Of a stretch of 41,530 bases of DNA, positions 14,877-23,440 are shown piece after piece. Source of the stretch: Clostridia bacterium (lineage in GTDB: Bacteria > Bacillota > Clostridia > Christensenellales > QALW01); contig JAFVVO010000036.1 of NCBI GenBank assembly GCA_017502165.1, positions 1 through 41,530 on the forward strand, written 5' to 3'. Positions within the stretch are counted from its first letter, which is position 1; every line of letters starts with the position of its first letter. The notes beneath the pieces were generated by a model. That model saw nothing but the letters and a program-made list of their open reading frames with translations, was not told the origin of the DNA and ran no database searches. The translations under genes were made by a program, and so were the position numbers.

Positions 14877-14897
14877 AAGGCGGTAAAATGCCGCCTT
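14877..14897 (-). terminator. Intrinsic terminator of the trk operon
   Basis: AAGGCGG / CCGCCTT stem with a 7-nt loop, followed on the minus strand by TATTTTTTT, 12 bp past the trkH stop. Confidence 0.85.
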
Positions 14898-14909
14898 AAA
14901 AATCATATT

Positions 14910-16346
14910 TTATTTTTTCCGCCAAGCAAATGGAATAAACAAAATCAGCATCGGATAAATTTCAAGTCTTCCGAAAAGCATTGCAAAGGACATTACGACC
15001 TTTGTTAAATTCGAAAAACCGTCATAGCCGGCGTAAGCCGCGCCGTAAGCAGGGCCAACGTTATTAAAAGTAGCCGCCGTGGCAGAAATACTTACTTCTA
15101 TGCCGAAGCCGTCAAGGGAAACCAACAAGAATACCACCACCTGGCAAATACAGTACAGCGCAAAATAGGTGCTTACTCCCGAAAGCGTTTCTTCGTCAAC
15201 CGTTTTCCCTTCAAACTTAACCGCCTTTACGTTTCTTGGGTGAACAACACGCAAAATGCGGTTTTGTATCATTTTACAGAGCAAAACAAGGCGTGATACC
15301 TTTAATCCGCCTGCTGTTGAGCCTGCGCAGCCCCCGATGAGCATAAGCATCAGCAGTATGCTCTTAGAGAATGTGGGCAAAGCGTTAAAATCTAATGTAG
15401 TGTAACCCGTAGTGGATATTATGGACGCTACCTGAAACGCACTGTGGCGCACCGTTTCACCGGTAGTTGCAAACAAGCCTCTAACGTTAAGGGCAATAAG
15501 AGTTATTGCCGAAAGGACTATTGCTCCGTAAACCCAAAGCTCCTGACTTTTGAGTGCCGAAGAAAACTTCTTAATTAAAACAAAGTAGTAAATATTAAAG
15601 TTTGCTGCGAATATCAGCATAAACGCGGTTATTACCCATTGGCAGTAGGGTGAATACGATGCAATGCTGTCTGCCTTAGTTCCAAAGCCGCCCGTGCCTG
15701 CCGTGCCAAAGGTGTGAATAACGCTTTCGAACAAGTTCATTCCGCCAAAGCAAAGAAGAATAATCATTAGAATAGTTAAAGCAATATAAATAATATACAA
15801 AAGCCGAGCGGTAGTCTTTGCCTTGGGAACGAGCTTGCCGATGACAGGACCCGGCATTTCCGCACGAAGCATATGCATACTTCTGCCTGATGCGGTGGGC
15901 AGAACAGCCATAACTAAAACAAGCACACCCATACCGCCTATCCAGTGGGTAAAGCTACGCCAGAAAAGCATACCGTGACTAAGGCTTTCCACGTCATTTA
16001 ATATGGTGGCACCCGTCGTCGTCAAACCGCTGACCGTTTCGAAAACGCAGTTGATAAAGCCCTTGATTTCGCCGCTGAAATAAAAGGGCAGGGCGCCTAC
16101 TATGGACATCAGCACCCAGGCAAGAGCAACGGATATAAGACCTTCCTTTGCAAAGAACACCTGGTCCTTTGGCTTAAAAATAACGGAAAGCACAAAAAAC
16201 GCAAAGGCAACCACCGCGCCAAGTGCAAGCCACAAAGCACTTGAAAATTCGCCGTAAAGAAAGCCTACAAAGGCGCTTATCATCATACAAACGGCTTCAA
16301 CGCCCATAATTTTGCCGATGAAGTTTAATATCATTCTATAGTTCAT
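14910..16346 (-). CDS. trkH: TrkH-type potassium uptake membrane protein
   Basis: 478 aa polytopic membrane protein. The four pore-loop filter segments of the TrkH/KtrB superfamily are visible: VSGLTTTGATIL, GTAGTGGFGT, IISTTGYTTLDF and FNNVGPAYG. It forms the K+-conducting subunit, gated by the cytosolic TrkA ring. Encoded 31 bp downstream of trkA in the same operon. The C-terminus ends at IPFAWRKK, a normal end for the family. Confidence 0.95.
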   Translation of the reverse strand: MNYRMILNFIGKIMGVEAVCMMISAFVGFLYGEFSSALWLALGAVVAFAFFVLSVIFKPKDQVFFAKEGLISVALAWVLMSIVGALPFYFSGEIKGFINCVFETVSGLTTTGATILNDVESLSHGMLFWRSFTHWIGGMGVLVLVMAVLPTASGRSMHMLRAEMPGPVIGKLVPKAKTTARLLYIIYIALTILMIILLCFGGMNLFESVIHTFGTAGTGGFGTKADSIASYSPYCQWVITAFMLIFAANFNIYYFVLIKKFSSALKSQELWVYGAIVLSAITLIALNVRGLFATTGETVRHSAFQVASIISTTGYTTLDFNALPTFSKSILLMLMLIGGCAGSTAGGLKVSRLVLLCKMIQNRILRVVHPRNVKAVKFEGKTVDEETLSGVSTYFALYCICQVVVFLLVSLDGFGIEVSISATAATFNNVGPAYGAAYAGYDGFSNLTKVVMSFAMLFGRLEIYPMLILFIPFAWRKK

Positions 16347-16377
16347 TTTTCTTCCTTAAGGGCATAAAAGCCGTACC

Positions 16378-17736
16378 TTATCTTAAAATATCGGAAAGAT
16401 TCTGTATTCTCTGTCCTTCGGCAATAATTATAACACGGTCGTTAGGTAAAATAACGTCGTCACCGGTGGGGATAATGGGCTTACGCTCGCGAACGATACC
16501 GGCAATAAGGATATGCTCCTTAAGAGGCATTTCCTTAAGGGGAACGTTTTTCATTTCAAACTCGCTTGAAACCTTAAACTCAATGGCCTCAACCTGATCG
16601 CTGAACAAACGGTAAAGAGTTTCAATATTGCTTCCAAGAGAGTGGCGCAGGGCACGTGCGTATCGAACAACTACATCGGAAACCACTTCTCTGGGAGAAA
16701 CAATACTGTCAAGCCCAAGATTTTTTGCCAAATTGCTTAATTCCTCTTTGTTGACCTTGGCAATGGTCTTTGGCACCTCTAAGGAGGCGGCAAAAACGGA
16801 CATTAAAATGTTTTCCTCGTCACTTCCCGTTAAGGAAACGAAGGCTTCCGTATCCTTGATGCCCTCTTCCAAAAGAAGCTCCTGCTGAGCGCCGTCACCG
16901 GCAACAATGGTTGCCTTGGGAATATCGTCGCAGAATCTTTGAATAACCTCAGAATCGCGTTCAATAATCTTAACACTGCTGCCTGAGGCAATAAGCATTT
17001 TTGCAAGATAATACGCAATACGGCTTCCGCCCAAGATCATAATATCCTTGGCTTCCTTCTGGTAAACGTTAAGCTCCTTAAAGAACTTAACTGCCTCGGT
17101 AGGCGTTGCGGTAATACCTATTCTGTCGTTACTTTTAAGCACGAAATTTCCTTTGGGGATAAATACCTTATCTCCTCTTTGAACGGCGCAAACAAGCACC
17201 TTGGCGCTATATTTTGCGCGCATCTGAATAAGTGACATTCCGTCAAGGGCAGAATCGGGCTTTAAGTTAAGCTCAATCATCTGGAAGTTTCTGCGAGAGA
17301 AATGCTCTATCTTCATTGCCGAGGGGAATTTAAGAATATTATATAAATCCTGAGCAACAAGCATATCGGGATTAATTGCCATTGACAAGTCAAGCTGATG
17401 GCGCAAAAACGCTAAAGCGCTGTAATTATATTCAGGGTTACGTATTCTTGAAATAGTATGCTTTGCGCCCATTCTCTTTGCAATAAAGCAGGAAAGCATA
17501 TTTATTTCGTCAGAAGCTGAGGTGGAAACGAACATTTCTGCCTCGTCGATACGCGCTTCCCTCAAAACGTCACAGTCGGTACAGCTTCCGCAAACGCCCA
17601 TAACGTCAAACAGATTGGTTATCTCCTCTATTACCGCAGGATCGTTATCAATAACCGTTATATCGTGTCCTTCGTTTACAAGGCTTTCAAGCACCGTTAC
17701 GCCTATTTTACCGCATCCGGAAATTACTATTTTCAT
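16378..17736 (-). CDS. trkA: TrkA, regulatory subunit of Trk potassium transporter
   Basis: 452 aa from the ATG at 17736, which has AAAGGAAC just upstream; the open frame runs to 17901 but that extension overlaps a terminator and is not protein-like. Two tandem TrkA_N Rossmann domains (ISGCGKIG near residue 10 and MILGGSRIAYYLAK near residue 230), each followed by a TrkA_C domain, give the standard full-length two-repeat TrkA. It binds NAD(H)/ATP and gates TrkH. First gene of the trkA-trkH pair. Confidence 0.95.
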   Translation of the reverse strand: MKIVISGCGKIGVTVLESLVNEGHDITVIDNDPAVIEEITNLFDVMGVCGSCTDCDVLREARIDEAEMFVSTSASDEINMLSCFIAKRMGAKHTISRIRNPEYNYSALAFLRHQLDLSMAINPDMLVAQDLYNILKFPSAMKIEHFSRRNFQMIELNLKPDSALDGMSLIQMRAKYSAKVLVCAVQRGDKVFIPKGNFVLKSNDRIGITATPTEAVKFFKELNVYQKEAKDIMILGGSRIAYYLAKMLIASGSSVKIIERDSEVIQRFCDDIPKATIVAGDGAQQELLLEEGIKDTEAFVSLTGSDEENILMSVFAASLEVPKTIAKVNKEELSNLAKNLGLDSIVSPREVVSDVVVRYARALRHSLGSNIETLYRLFSDQVEAIEFKVSSEFEMKNVPLKEMPLKEHILIAGIVRERKPIIPTGDDVILPNDRVIIIAEGQRIQNLSDILR

Positions 17737-17811
17737 ATTTGTTCCTTTCTTGAAGATAAGAATGTATCTAAGTAAAAGTATATCACTAAATTGAGAAAAG
17801 TCAATAAAATT

Positions 17812-17842
17812 AAAAGGCACAACGGATTTCGTTATGCCTTTT
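17812..17842 (-). terminator. Intrinsic terminator of the antiporter gene
   Basis: AAAAGGCA-C-AACG pairs with CGTT-A-TGCCTTTT, with a T-rich tract on the minus strand, 6 bp past the stop of 17849-19138. It separates the antiporter from trkA-trkH. Confidence 0.8.
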
Positions 17843-17848
17843 GTCGTA

Positions 17849-19138
17849 TTATTTATTTTTTGCGTCCTCAAGCTTTTGCTGACGGCGTTGTTTAACCTCA
17901 TCGGGAATAGGTTTAATTTCTCCTGCGGCTTTAAGCGCCTGCTTCGTTAAAAGAGGGCCTATGAGCTCATAAATAAGCACCGCAAAAAGAGTAATATTGC
18001 GAATTAAGTTTCCCTGCTCGCCAAGCTGCATGGCGGTTGTGCACATGCCAAGGGCAACGCCTGCCTGAGGAAGCAAGGTAATACCTAAATACTTGCAAAT
18101 CCGGCTTTCGCATTTTGTTGCCTTGGTGCTTGCGAAGGTTCCGAAATATTTTCCTAAGGAACGGAACACAATATACACTAAGCCGATAATAATTATTGCC
18201 GTATCGCCGAACACTCCAAGCTCCAGCTCTGCGCCGCTTATAACGAAAAACAGAGCAAAAATCGGTGACGTCCACTTGTCCGTCCGCTCCATAAGCTCGG
18301 TTGAAAGAGGACAAATATTGCAAAAAACGGTTCCTAACATCATGCAGGTTAAAAGTGATGAAAAATGCACGTGAATTGCACCTATATTGAATTCAAGCAT
18401 TGAAAGGGCTGCAGTTAAAAACACTACGCCGATAGTAAGGTTAAGACGGTTTGTGTTGGAGTTAAAGAACTTTTCAAGCTGAGTAAGCACCCATCCCATA
18501 ACTGCACCGAGAGTAAGTGACGCAGCAATTTCAATCAAGGGGTTAACCAGCAGAGAAATAACGTCAACACTACCGCTTACCATAGTTTTTGCAATGCCGA
18601 AGGAAACGGCAAAAACTACCAGGCCTACTGCGTCGTCAAGGGCAACGATAGGAAGCAAAAGCTTCGTTAAGGGACCCTTTGCCTTATACTGACGAACAAC
18701 CATTAAGGTTGCGGCAGGGGCGGTGGCGGTGGCTATGGCACCGAGCGTTAAAATTTGCGGAACGGTAATTTTATCGGGCATAAGCGCATAAAGGCCGAAA
18801 AGCGCCAGGTCAACGAAAAGCGTTGCCGCAAGCGCCTGCACAACACCTACAACAAGTGCCTGCTTGCCCGTATGCTTAAGGTCTTCAAGGCGGAATTCGT
18901 TACCGATTGAAAAGGCGATAAAGCCAAGGGCAACCTCAGAAACCACGCTTAATCCCGCAACCTGCTCCATAGACGAAAAGCCTATACCTTCAATATTAAG
19001 CGCGCCAAGGCAGTAAGGACCGATAAGCACACCTGCAATCAAATATGCCGTAACCGACGGCAAATGCAGGGGCTTAAACAGTCTTGTCATCAGAAGTCCT
19101 GCTAAAAGGGCGACTGCTACTGATAACAGTACGTTCAT
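17849..19138 (-). CDS. Cation:proton antiporter, CPA2/Kef-like
   Basis: 429 aa with about 12 hydrophobic segments and a short basic C-terminal tail; no RCK/TrkA_N domain, so shorter than full KefB/KefC. The TATAPAATLMVVRQY and IVALDDAVGLVVFAV segments are the conserved ion-binding core of CPA2 exchangers, with the paired Asp in LDDAV. It exchanges Na+ or K+ for H+ across the membrane. Its place just upstream of trkA and trkH suggests a shared role in K+ and pH balance, though a terminator separates them. The exact ion cannot be told from sequence. Confidence 0.85.
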   Translation of the reverse strand: MNVLLSVAVALLAGLLMTRLFKPLHLPSVTAYLIAGVLIGPYCLGALNIEGIGFSSMEQVAGLSVVSEVALGFIAFSIGNEFRLEDLKHTGKQALVVGVVQALAATLFVDLALFGLYALMPDKITVPQILTLGAIATATAPAATLMVVRQYKAKGPLTKLLLPIVALDDAVGLVVFAVSFGIAKTMVSGSVDVISLLVNPLIEIAASLTLGAVMGWVLTQLEKFFNSNTNRLNLTIGVVFLTAALSMLEFNIGAIHVHFSSLLTCMMLGTVFCNICPLSTELMERTDKWTSPIFALFFVISGAELELGVFGDTAIIIIGLVYIVFRSLGKYFGTFASTKATKCESRICKYLGITLLPQAGVALGMCTTAMQLGEQGNLIRNITLFAVLIYELIGPLLTKQALKAAGEIKPIPDEVKQRRQQKLEDAKNK

Positions 19139-19307
19139 TTTTTCATCTTCTTTCTTAAGTGAATAAACGGCAAATCCGTATTTTTTTAACGGAGTTAATT
19201 GTAGTACAAATGCTTTTTCTTGTCAAGGAAATATCCTTAAAAACTCCCCCTTTATTGTCCGTTTTAACACAAAAGCGCAGAAAGTTTTTGAATTTTTCTT
19301 AAAACAC

Positions 19308-19336
19308 TTGTCATAAAGCTGTTTTTATAATAAAAT
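19308..19336 (+). promoter_or_regulatory. Sigma-A promoter of hom
   Basis: TTGTCA (19308-19313), a 17-nt spacer and TAAAAT (19331-19336), 37 bp before the hom start codon. No riboswitch-like structure is obvious in the short leader. Confidence 0.55.
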
Positions 19337-19373
19337 ATAAATATATTATATTTTTGAAAGGAATATTCCTCCT

Positions 19374-20576
19374 ATGATAAACGTTGCAGTTTTAGGTTTC
19401 GGTACTGTTGGAAGCGGTGTGGTTGAGCTTATTGAAATGAATCAGGCGCACATCACCGCAAAGCTTGAAAATCAGCTTAACGTAAAGTATATTCTTGACA
19501 TTCGCGATTTTCCCGATAGTCCCTATAAAGATAAATTTGTTAAAGACTTTTCCGTTATAGAAAACGACCCCGATATTAAGGTTGTTGCCGAAGTTATCGG
19601 CGGCGCCACCTTTGCTTACGACTACACCGTTCGCGCCTTAAAGGCAGGTAAAAGCGTTGTAACCTCTAACAAGGAGCTCGTTGCTCAAAAGGGCTATGAG
19701 CTTCTGCAGCTTGCCAAGGAGCACAACGTAAACTATTTCTTCGAGGCTTCCGTAGGCGGCGGTATTCCCCTCATCCGTCCTATGCACAGATGTATGGCGG
19801 CTAACGAGGTAACCGAGGTTTACGGCATTCTCAACGGCACCACAAACTTCATTTTAACCAAGATGATAGAAGAAAATATGCCCTTTGCCGAAGCCCTTAA
19901 AACCGCGCAGGAATTAGGCTACGCTGAGGCTGACCCCACTGCCGACGTTGAAGGTATTGACGCTTGCAGAAAGATTTGTATTCTTTCCTCTCTTGCCTTC
20001 GGCCACCACGTTTATCCTAAGGACGTTTATGCTGAAGGTATCAGCAAAATTTCTCTTGATGACGTTGCTATTGCTGACGAAAACGGCTACGCAATTAAAC
20101 TTATCGGTCAGGCAGAAAATTACGGAAGCAAAATCAAGGCAATGGTTTCCCCTGCACTTGTTCCCCACACCAGCCTGCTTTCAAGCGTTAAGGACGTGTT
20201 TAACAGCGTTTTAATGCGCGGTAATGCCGTTGGAGACGTTTTCCTTTGCGGCAGAGGCGCAGGTAAGCTTCCCACCGCCAGCGCAGTTGTGGCTGACATT
20301 TTAGATGCCGCAAAGCACTTTGAATTTCTTAAAGGCTGGGGCTGGCAGGACGAGGTTGCAAACCGCGTTCTTTCTCAGGAAGAGCTTGATTTCTCCTGGT
20401 ATCTCAGAGTAGAAAACACCCGCGAGGAGCTTTTAGCACAGTATCCCGACGCAGACGTTGTATTTGACGAAAACGGCGTTATTGCCGCCATTACAAAGGT
20501 TGAAAACAACGGCGAGCATCAGAAAAAGCAGAAAAACCTTAAGGTGCTTTCCGCTATCCGCGTGTTACAGCTTTAA
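19374..20576 (+). CDS. hom: Homoserine dehydrogenase
   Basis: 400 aa. The N-terminal NAD(P)-binding motif (AVLGFGTVGSGVVE), substrate motif SNKELVAQKG, FEASVGGGIPLI, GILNGTTNFILTKM and ELGYAEADPTADVEGIDA are diagnostic. It reduces aspartate semialdehyde to homoserine for threonine and methionine. The region after ~residue 310 is shorter than a full ACT domain and ends in a basic segment, so feedback inhibition by threonine may be altered; that is inference. Aspartate kinase of the same pathway is encoded separately at 24281-25597. The start has GGAATATTCCTCC upstream rather than a strong GGAGG. Confidence 0.95.
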   Translation: MINVAVLGFGTVGSGVVELIEMNQAHITAKLENQLNVKYILDIRDFPDSPYKDKFVKDFSVIENDPDIKVVAEVIGGATFAYDYTVRALKAGKSVVTSNKELVAQKGYELLQLAKEHNVNYFFEASVGGGIPLIRPMHRCMAANEVTEVYGILNGTTNFILTKMIEENMPFAEALKTAQELGYAEADPTADVEGIDACRKICILSSLAFGHHVYPKDVYAEGISKISLDDVAIADENGYAIKLIGQAENYGSKIKAMVSPALVPHTSLLSSVKDVFNSVLMRGNAVGDVFLCGRGAGKLPTASAVVADILDAAKHFEFLKGWGWQDEVANRVLSQEELDFSWYLRVENTREELLAQYPDADVVFDENGVIAAITKVENNGEHQKKQKNLKVLSAIRVLQL

Positions 20577-20628
20577 TTTTAGAGGCAACCACACTTAAGC
20601 AAAATAAACTTTTTATTTAACAACTTTT

Positions 20629-20652
20629 GGGAAGGTAATACCTTCCCCTACG
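20629..20652. repeat. Dispersed palindromic repeat, GGGAAGGT type
   Basis: GGGAAGGT-AAT-ACCTTCCC followed by CTACG. The same element recurs at 40725-40755 and, with changes, at 23405-23435, 37737-37757 and (reverse orientation) 40678-40702. With no T tract it is unlikely to be just a terminator. Confidence 0.8.
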
Positions 20653-20668
20653 TTTCTACGAGGTAAAT

Positions 20669-20797
20669 ATGGCAAAGAAAAACAACTCAAAAAAACCCAT
20701 AAACTTCGTCCCCTGGGCAATCGTTGCAATTATCTTCGGCTTTTTAGCCGGCTTTGCAATCTGTTGGATGACCTTTAGTTATTTAGGGGGAAATTGA
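20669..20797 (+). CDS. Small single-pass membrane protein (42 aa)
   Basis: 42 residues: a basic N-terminus (MAKKNNSKKP), then a hydrophobic helix (~residues 13-36, VPWAIVAIIFGFLAGFAICW) and a short Gly-rich end. An ACGAGGT ribosome binding site precedes the ATG by 5 nt. The basic head and single helix suggest insertion with the N-terminus in the cytosol. It follows hom by 92 bp with a palindromic repeat between. Family not recognised. Confidence 0.65.
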   Translation: MAKKNNSKKPINFVPWAIVAIIFGFLAGFAICWMTFSYLGGN

Positions 20798-20830
20798 TTG
20801 TGCTATTGCACAGTTTTATTTGCCACACAA

Positions 20831-20912
20831 AATGATATTGACTTCGTCAAATGACGTGGCGTAAAAGCGCAAATGATGTGTTCTAACGGGCAATTAAGGT
20901 GTGTTGACGCAC
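20831..20912. repeat. Degenerate mini-hairpin array
   Basis: AATGATATT (20831), AATGACGT (20850) and AATGATGTG (20872) recur at 19-22 bp spacing; the first spacer is the hairpin TTGAC-TTC-GTCAA. The 30-bp tail at 20883-20912 is 27/30 identical to 40617-40646, showing that this is a decayed relative of the 40.5-kb array. Confidence 0.65.
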
Positions 20913-20943
20913 GATTATTATATGTTTGTATATTAAAAATTAT

Positions 20944-20963
20944 GGCAGGGGTTTACTCCTGCC
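20944..20963. repeat. Dispersed palindromic repeat, GGCAGG type
   Basis: GGCAGGGGTTTACTCCTGCC, an imperfect palindrome. Its exact reverse complement is at 40789-40808. Confidence 0.8.
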
Positions 20964-20981
20964 ATAATTTTTGCAAACAAA

Positions 20982-21011
20982 AAAAGACGATGGAAAATTC
21001 CATCGTCTTTT
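20982..21011 (-). terminator. Intrinsic terminator of the surface-protein gene
   Basis: GACGATGGAA / TTCCATCGTC stem with flanking A and T runs, 18 bp past the stop of 21029-23089 on the minus strand. Confidence 0.85.
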
Positions 21012-21028
21012 AATTTTAACTAATTAAA

Positions 21029-23089
21029 TTAGTCTTCTTTTCTCTTCTTGGAAACTACTACAAGTGCTACAGAAGCAAGAGCAACAGTTGCAATAAGAGC
21101 TACGGGAAGAACGTCACCGGTGCCTTCAGGCTTGGAGCCACCCTGGTTGGGGTCTTCCTGAGGCTCAACGTAGTATCTTACGTTAAGGTCCTTAAGGAAG
21201 TAGGTGCCATTCTTTACAGACTGGTCAAATGTAAGGTTGTAAGCAGCGCCTTCGGTGATCATACCCTGAACGTCTTCATAGGTGAAGGTTACGATCTTGG
21301 TAACCTTGTTCCAGGTGCCCTTGCTGGTTCCGCAGTGACCAAGGCCCATATAGGAGTTAGCTGCGCCTGCATTGGTAATATCATCTAAGCAAGAAACGTT
21401 ACCGCGAAGGTCACGGAATAAGAAACCTGCGATACCTGCGTTGGAAACTTCACCGGTACCATCTAACATAAGAGCAAAGGAGATTTCAATATCAAAGGAC
21501 TCGCCTGCTTTAAGGTCAAGCTGCTCAGCCATCTTAATTACGTAAGGTGCAATTGAAACGGAAGGTCCGTTCCATGCATTGTCAGGTGAATAGGTGAATA
21601 CCTTTGCGCCATCCTTTTCAACGATAGCTGCATCGTGAGTTCCTCCAAAGCCGAGCTTACCGTAAGCGTCAGTGATGGGGCCTGCGGTTGCGCCGGAAAG
21701 GTTGGTAATGTTCTCAGGAAGAACGTTCTTTTCATCTGTGTAATCACGGATGTCTTCAGTTACAACAGTAAGAGTAACGTCAGCAGCGCCCATTGTATAT
21801 TCTACAACGCCGTCAACTGCGGGATACTCAGTAGTACCGTCGGAGAGACCCTTAAGCTGCTTTGTGCTGTCAGCAAGAGTAACTTCGATCTGAACCTTCT
21901 GGCCTTCTTCAGCCTGAATGGTGTTGGTTTCAGCGCCGTCAATCTTAACGGTGTCGCCATCGCCGGCTGTAACAGTAAGATCGTTAGCGATATAAAGACC
22001 AACAAATACGTTGTCGATGGAATAAGTTGCGTCCTTGGTTACGCCGTCAAGGCAAAGAGTATAGCCGGTATCAGACATAGCTGCAATATCAGCAGGAGTC
22101 ATTGTGAAAACACCGGAAACGGTGTACCAAGTATCTTTTGTGCCGGTCTTGTTAACGATTGTTACGTTGTTGTTGGAATCAGCTACAGGAGCAGTAACTC
22201 TACCTGCGCAACCACGCATAATAAGCTTTGCAGCATACTGCATAGCTACGTTGCTGGTCTTGAAGTCAAGAGAAACTTTTACCTGGAAGGATTCATACTC
22301 GCCAAGCTGACCTGCCATCTTCTTAAGTGTGGGGGCAAGGATCCACTGGGGTGATACCCAAGAACCACTGGGAACATAGGTGATAACCTTGTTTTCGCCG
22401 TCCTTAGCTACAACAGCGCCGTTAGTTGCATCTAAAACAGGAGTTGCGCCAACTTCAAGAGTTTCGAAGGTGGACTTTTCAGCAGGAAGAACGTTTTTAC
22501 CGTTGATTACGTTAACGTCTTCATAAACAAGTTCAACGTAAACGTTATCCATAGTTACGTCTGCGCCTGCGCTAAGGTGGTCAAGACAGAAGCTTGTTGC
22601 ACCTAAGGTAGCAAGCTCAGCAGGACTAATTTCATACTCTGCTTCAAGGTGGAACCACTGGTTAGCAACGTTGCAGGTGGAGTTCCAAGTTTTCTGTACG
22701 TTGTTAATGAAGTTACGGATGCTAAGCTGAATGAACTGGTCACCACGGGGGAGAGAAGTCTTTAAATCCATGCTCATCTTGATAACGAAGGACTTGGTTG
22801 CGCCGATCTGAGCTGAGAATGCCAAAAGGTCTTCCTTAATTGCCCAACCGGGTGAAGAATAGGTTGCAGCAGCATGGTAAGTACCAGCCTTGCTGTTCTT
22901 TGTTGCATCCTGAACAACGGTCATACCGTTAACGGTAGCACCAACTTCAGATGCTTCAAAGTCACCGTTCTCAATGAGGTTACCTGATTTGATAACGACT
23001 TTGTCTTCTGCACTTGCAAAAATACCGGTTACTGCTACACAGCCGATAACCATAGCAACTGCAAGTACAATGCTTAATAATTTTTTCAT
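21029..23089 (-). CDS. Secreted, wall-anchored surface protein with three related beta-rich modules
   Basis: 686 aa. Signal peptide (MKKLLSIVLAVAMVIGCVAVTGIFASA, cleavage near residue 27). Three modules of ~160 residues recur (about 35-195, 205-370 and 465-640), each with a stretch like SPGW.I / WVSPQWIL / WNGPSVSIAP, a FSAQIG.TKSF / MAGQLGEYESF / MAEQLDLKAGESF segment and a 'DTWY' or 'GTWNK' strand, resembling carbohydrate-binding jelly-roll folds. A small bacterial-repeat domain (~385-455) lies between modules 2 and 3. The C-terminus has TGDVLP, a hydrophobic helix and KKRKED, a sorting-signal-like anchor that lacks a classical LPxTG. Function probably adhesion or glycan binding; unproven. 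Confidence 0.75.
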   Translation of the reverse strand: MKKLLSIVLAVAMVIGCVAVTGIFASAEDKVVIKSGNLIENGDFEASEVGATVNGMTVVQDATKNSKAGTYHAAATYSSPGWAIKEDLLAFSAQIGATKSFVIKMSMDLKTSLPRGDQFIQLSIRNFINNVQKTWNSTCNVANQWFHLEAEYEISPAELATLGATSFCLDHLSAGADVTMDNVYVELVYEDVNVINGKNVLPAEKSTFETLEVGATPVLDATNGAVVAKDGENKVITYVPSGSWVSPQWILAPTLKKMAGQLGEYESFQVKVSLDFKTSNVAMQYAAKLIMRGCAGRVTAPVADSNNNVTIVNKTGTKDTWYTVSGVFTMTPADIAAMSDTGYTLCLDGVTKDATYSIDNVFVGLYIANDLTVTAGDGDTVKIDGAETNTIQAEEGQKVQIEVTLADSTKQLKGLSDGTTEYPAVDGVVEYTMGAADVTLTVVTEDIRDYTDEKNVLPENITNLSGATAGPITDAYGKLGFGGTHDAAIVEKDGAKVFTYSPDNAWNGPSVSIAPYVIKMAEQLDLKAGESFDIEISFALMLDGTGEVSNAGIAGFLFRDLRGNVSCLDDITNAGAANSYMGLGHCGTSKGTWNKVTKIVTFTYEDVQGMITEGAAYNLTFDQSVKNGTYFLKDLNVRYYVEPQEDPNQGGSKPEGTGDVLPVALIATVALASVALVVVSKKRKED

Positions 23090-23387
23090 TATTAAATCTT
23101 CCTTTCTTTTTTATGGCTTTACACCAATTTGTGTTTATATTATACGCTTGGAAAAAATGTTTGTCAATACTTTTTAACAAATTATGAATAAATTTTTTCT
23201 GTAAATTTTTGTTTTTGCAGGAATTTTTGACCTAAAAGCAAAAAAAGACATACTGTTTAGTTGTTATCGGCATTTTGAGGGCGTTTTTTTTGAAATAATT
23301 ACGCGTTCTGCCCAGTGTAAACAGCACGTCAATGGCGCCCCCCACACATTATATTATATATAACGCGTGAGAACAATTATGAACAAA

Positions 23388-23435
23388 AAACGGACGGATA
23401 TAGTAAATTTCGGGAAGATGGCACCTTCCCCTACA
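23388..23435. repeat. Composite repeat: GGACGGATATA head joined to GGGAAG palindrome
   Basis: AAACGGACGGATATA (23388-23402) is identical to the start of the 40.5-kb array (40476-40490). Two bases later AAATTTCGGGAAG...CTTCCCCTACA (23405-23435) matches 40725-40755. The sequence that separates these two modules at 40.5 kb, including the hairpin array, is absent here. Apart from this, 23090-23440 holds no gene that I can see; it is AT-rich with one run of C. Confidence 0.75.
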
Positions 23436-23440
23436 GCACG

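Noticed and set aside
17737-17901. N-terminal extension of TrkA
   Set aside because: It overlaps an intrinsic terminator and lacks TrkA similarity; the ATG at 17736 has a ribosome binding site and aligns with the family start.
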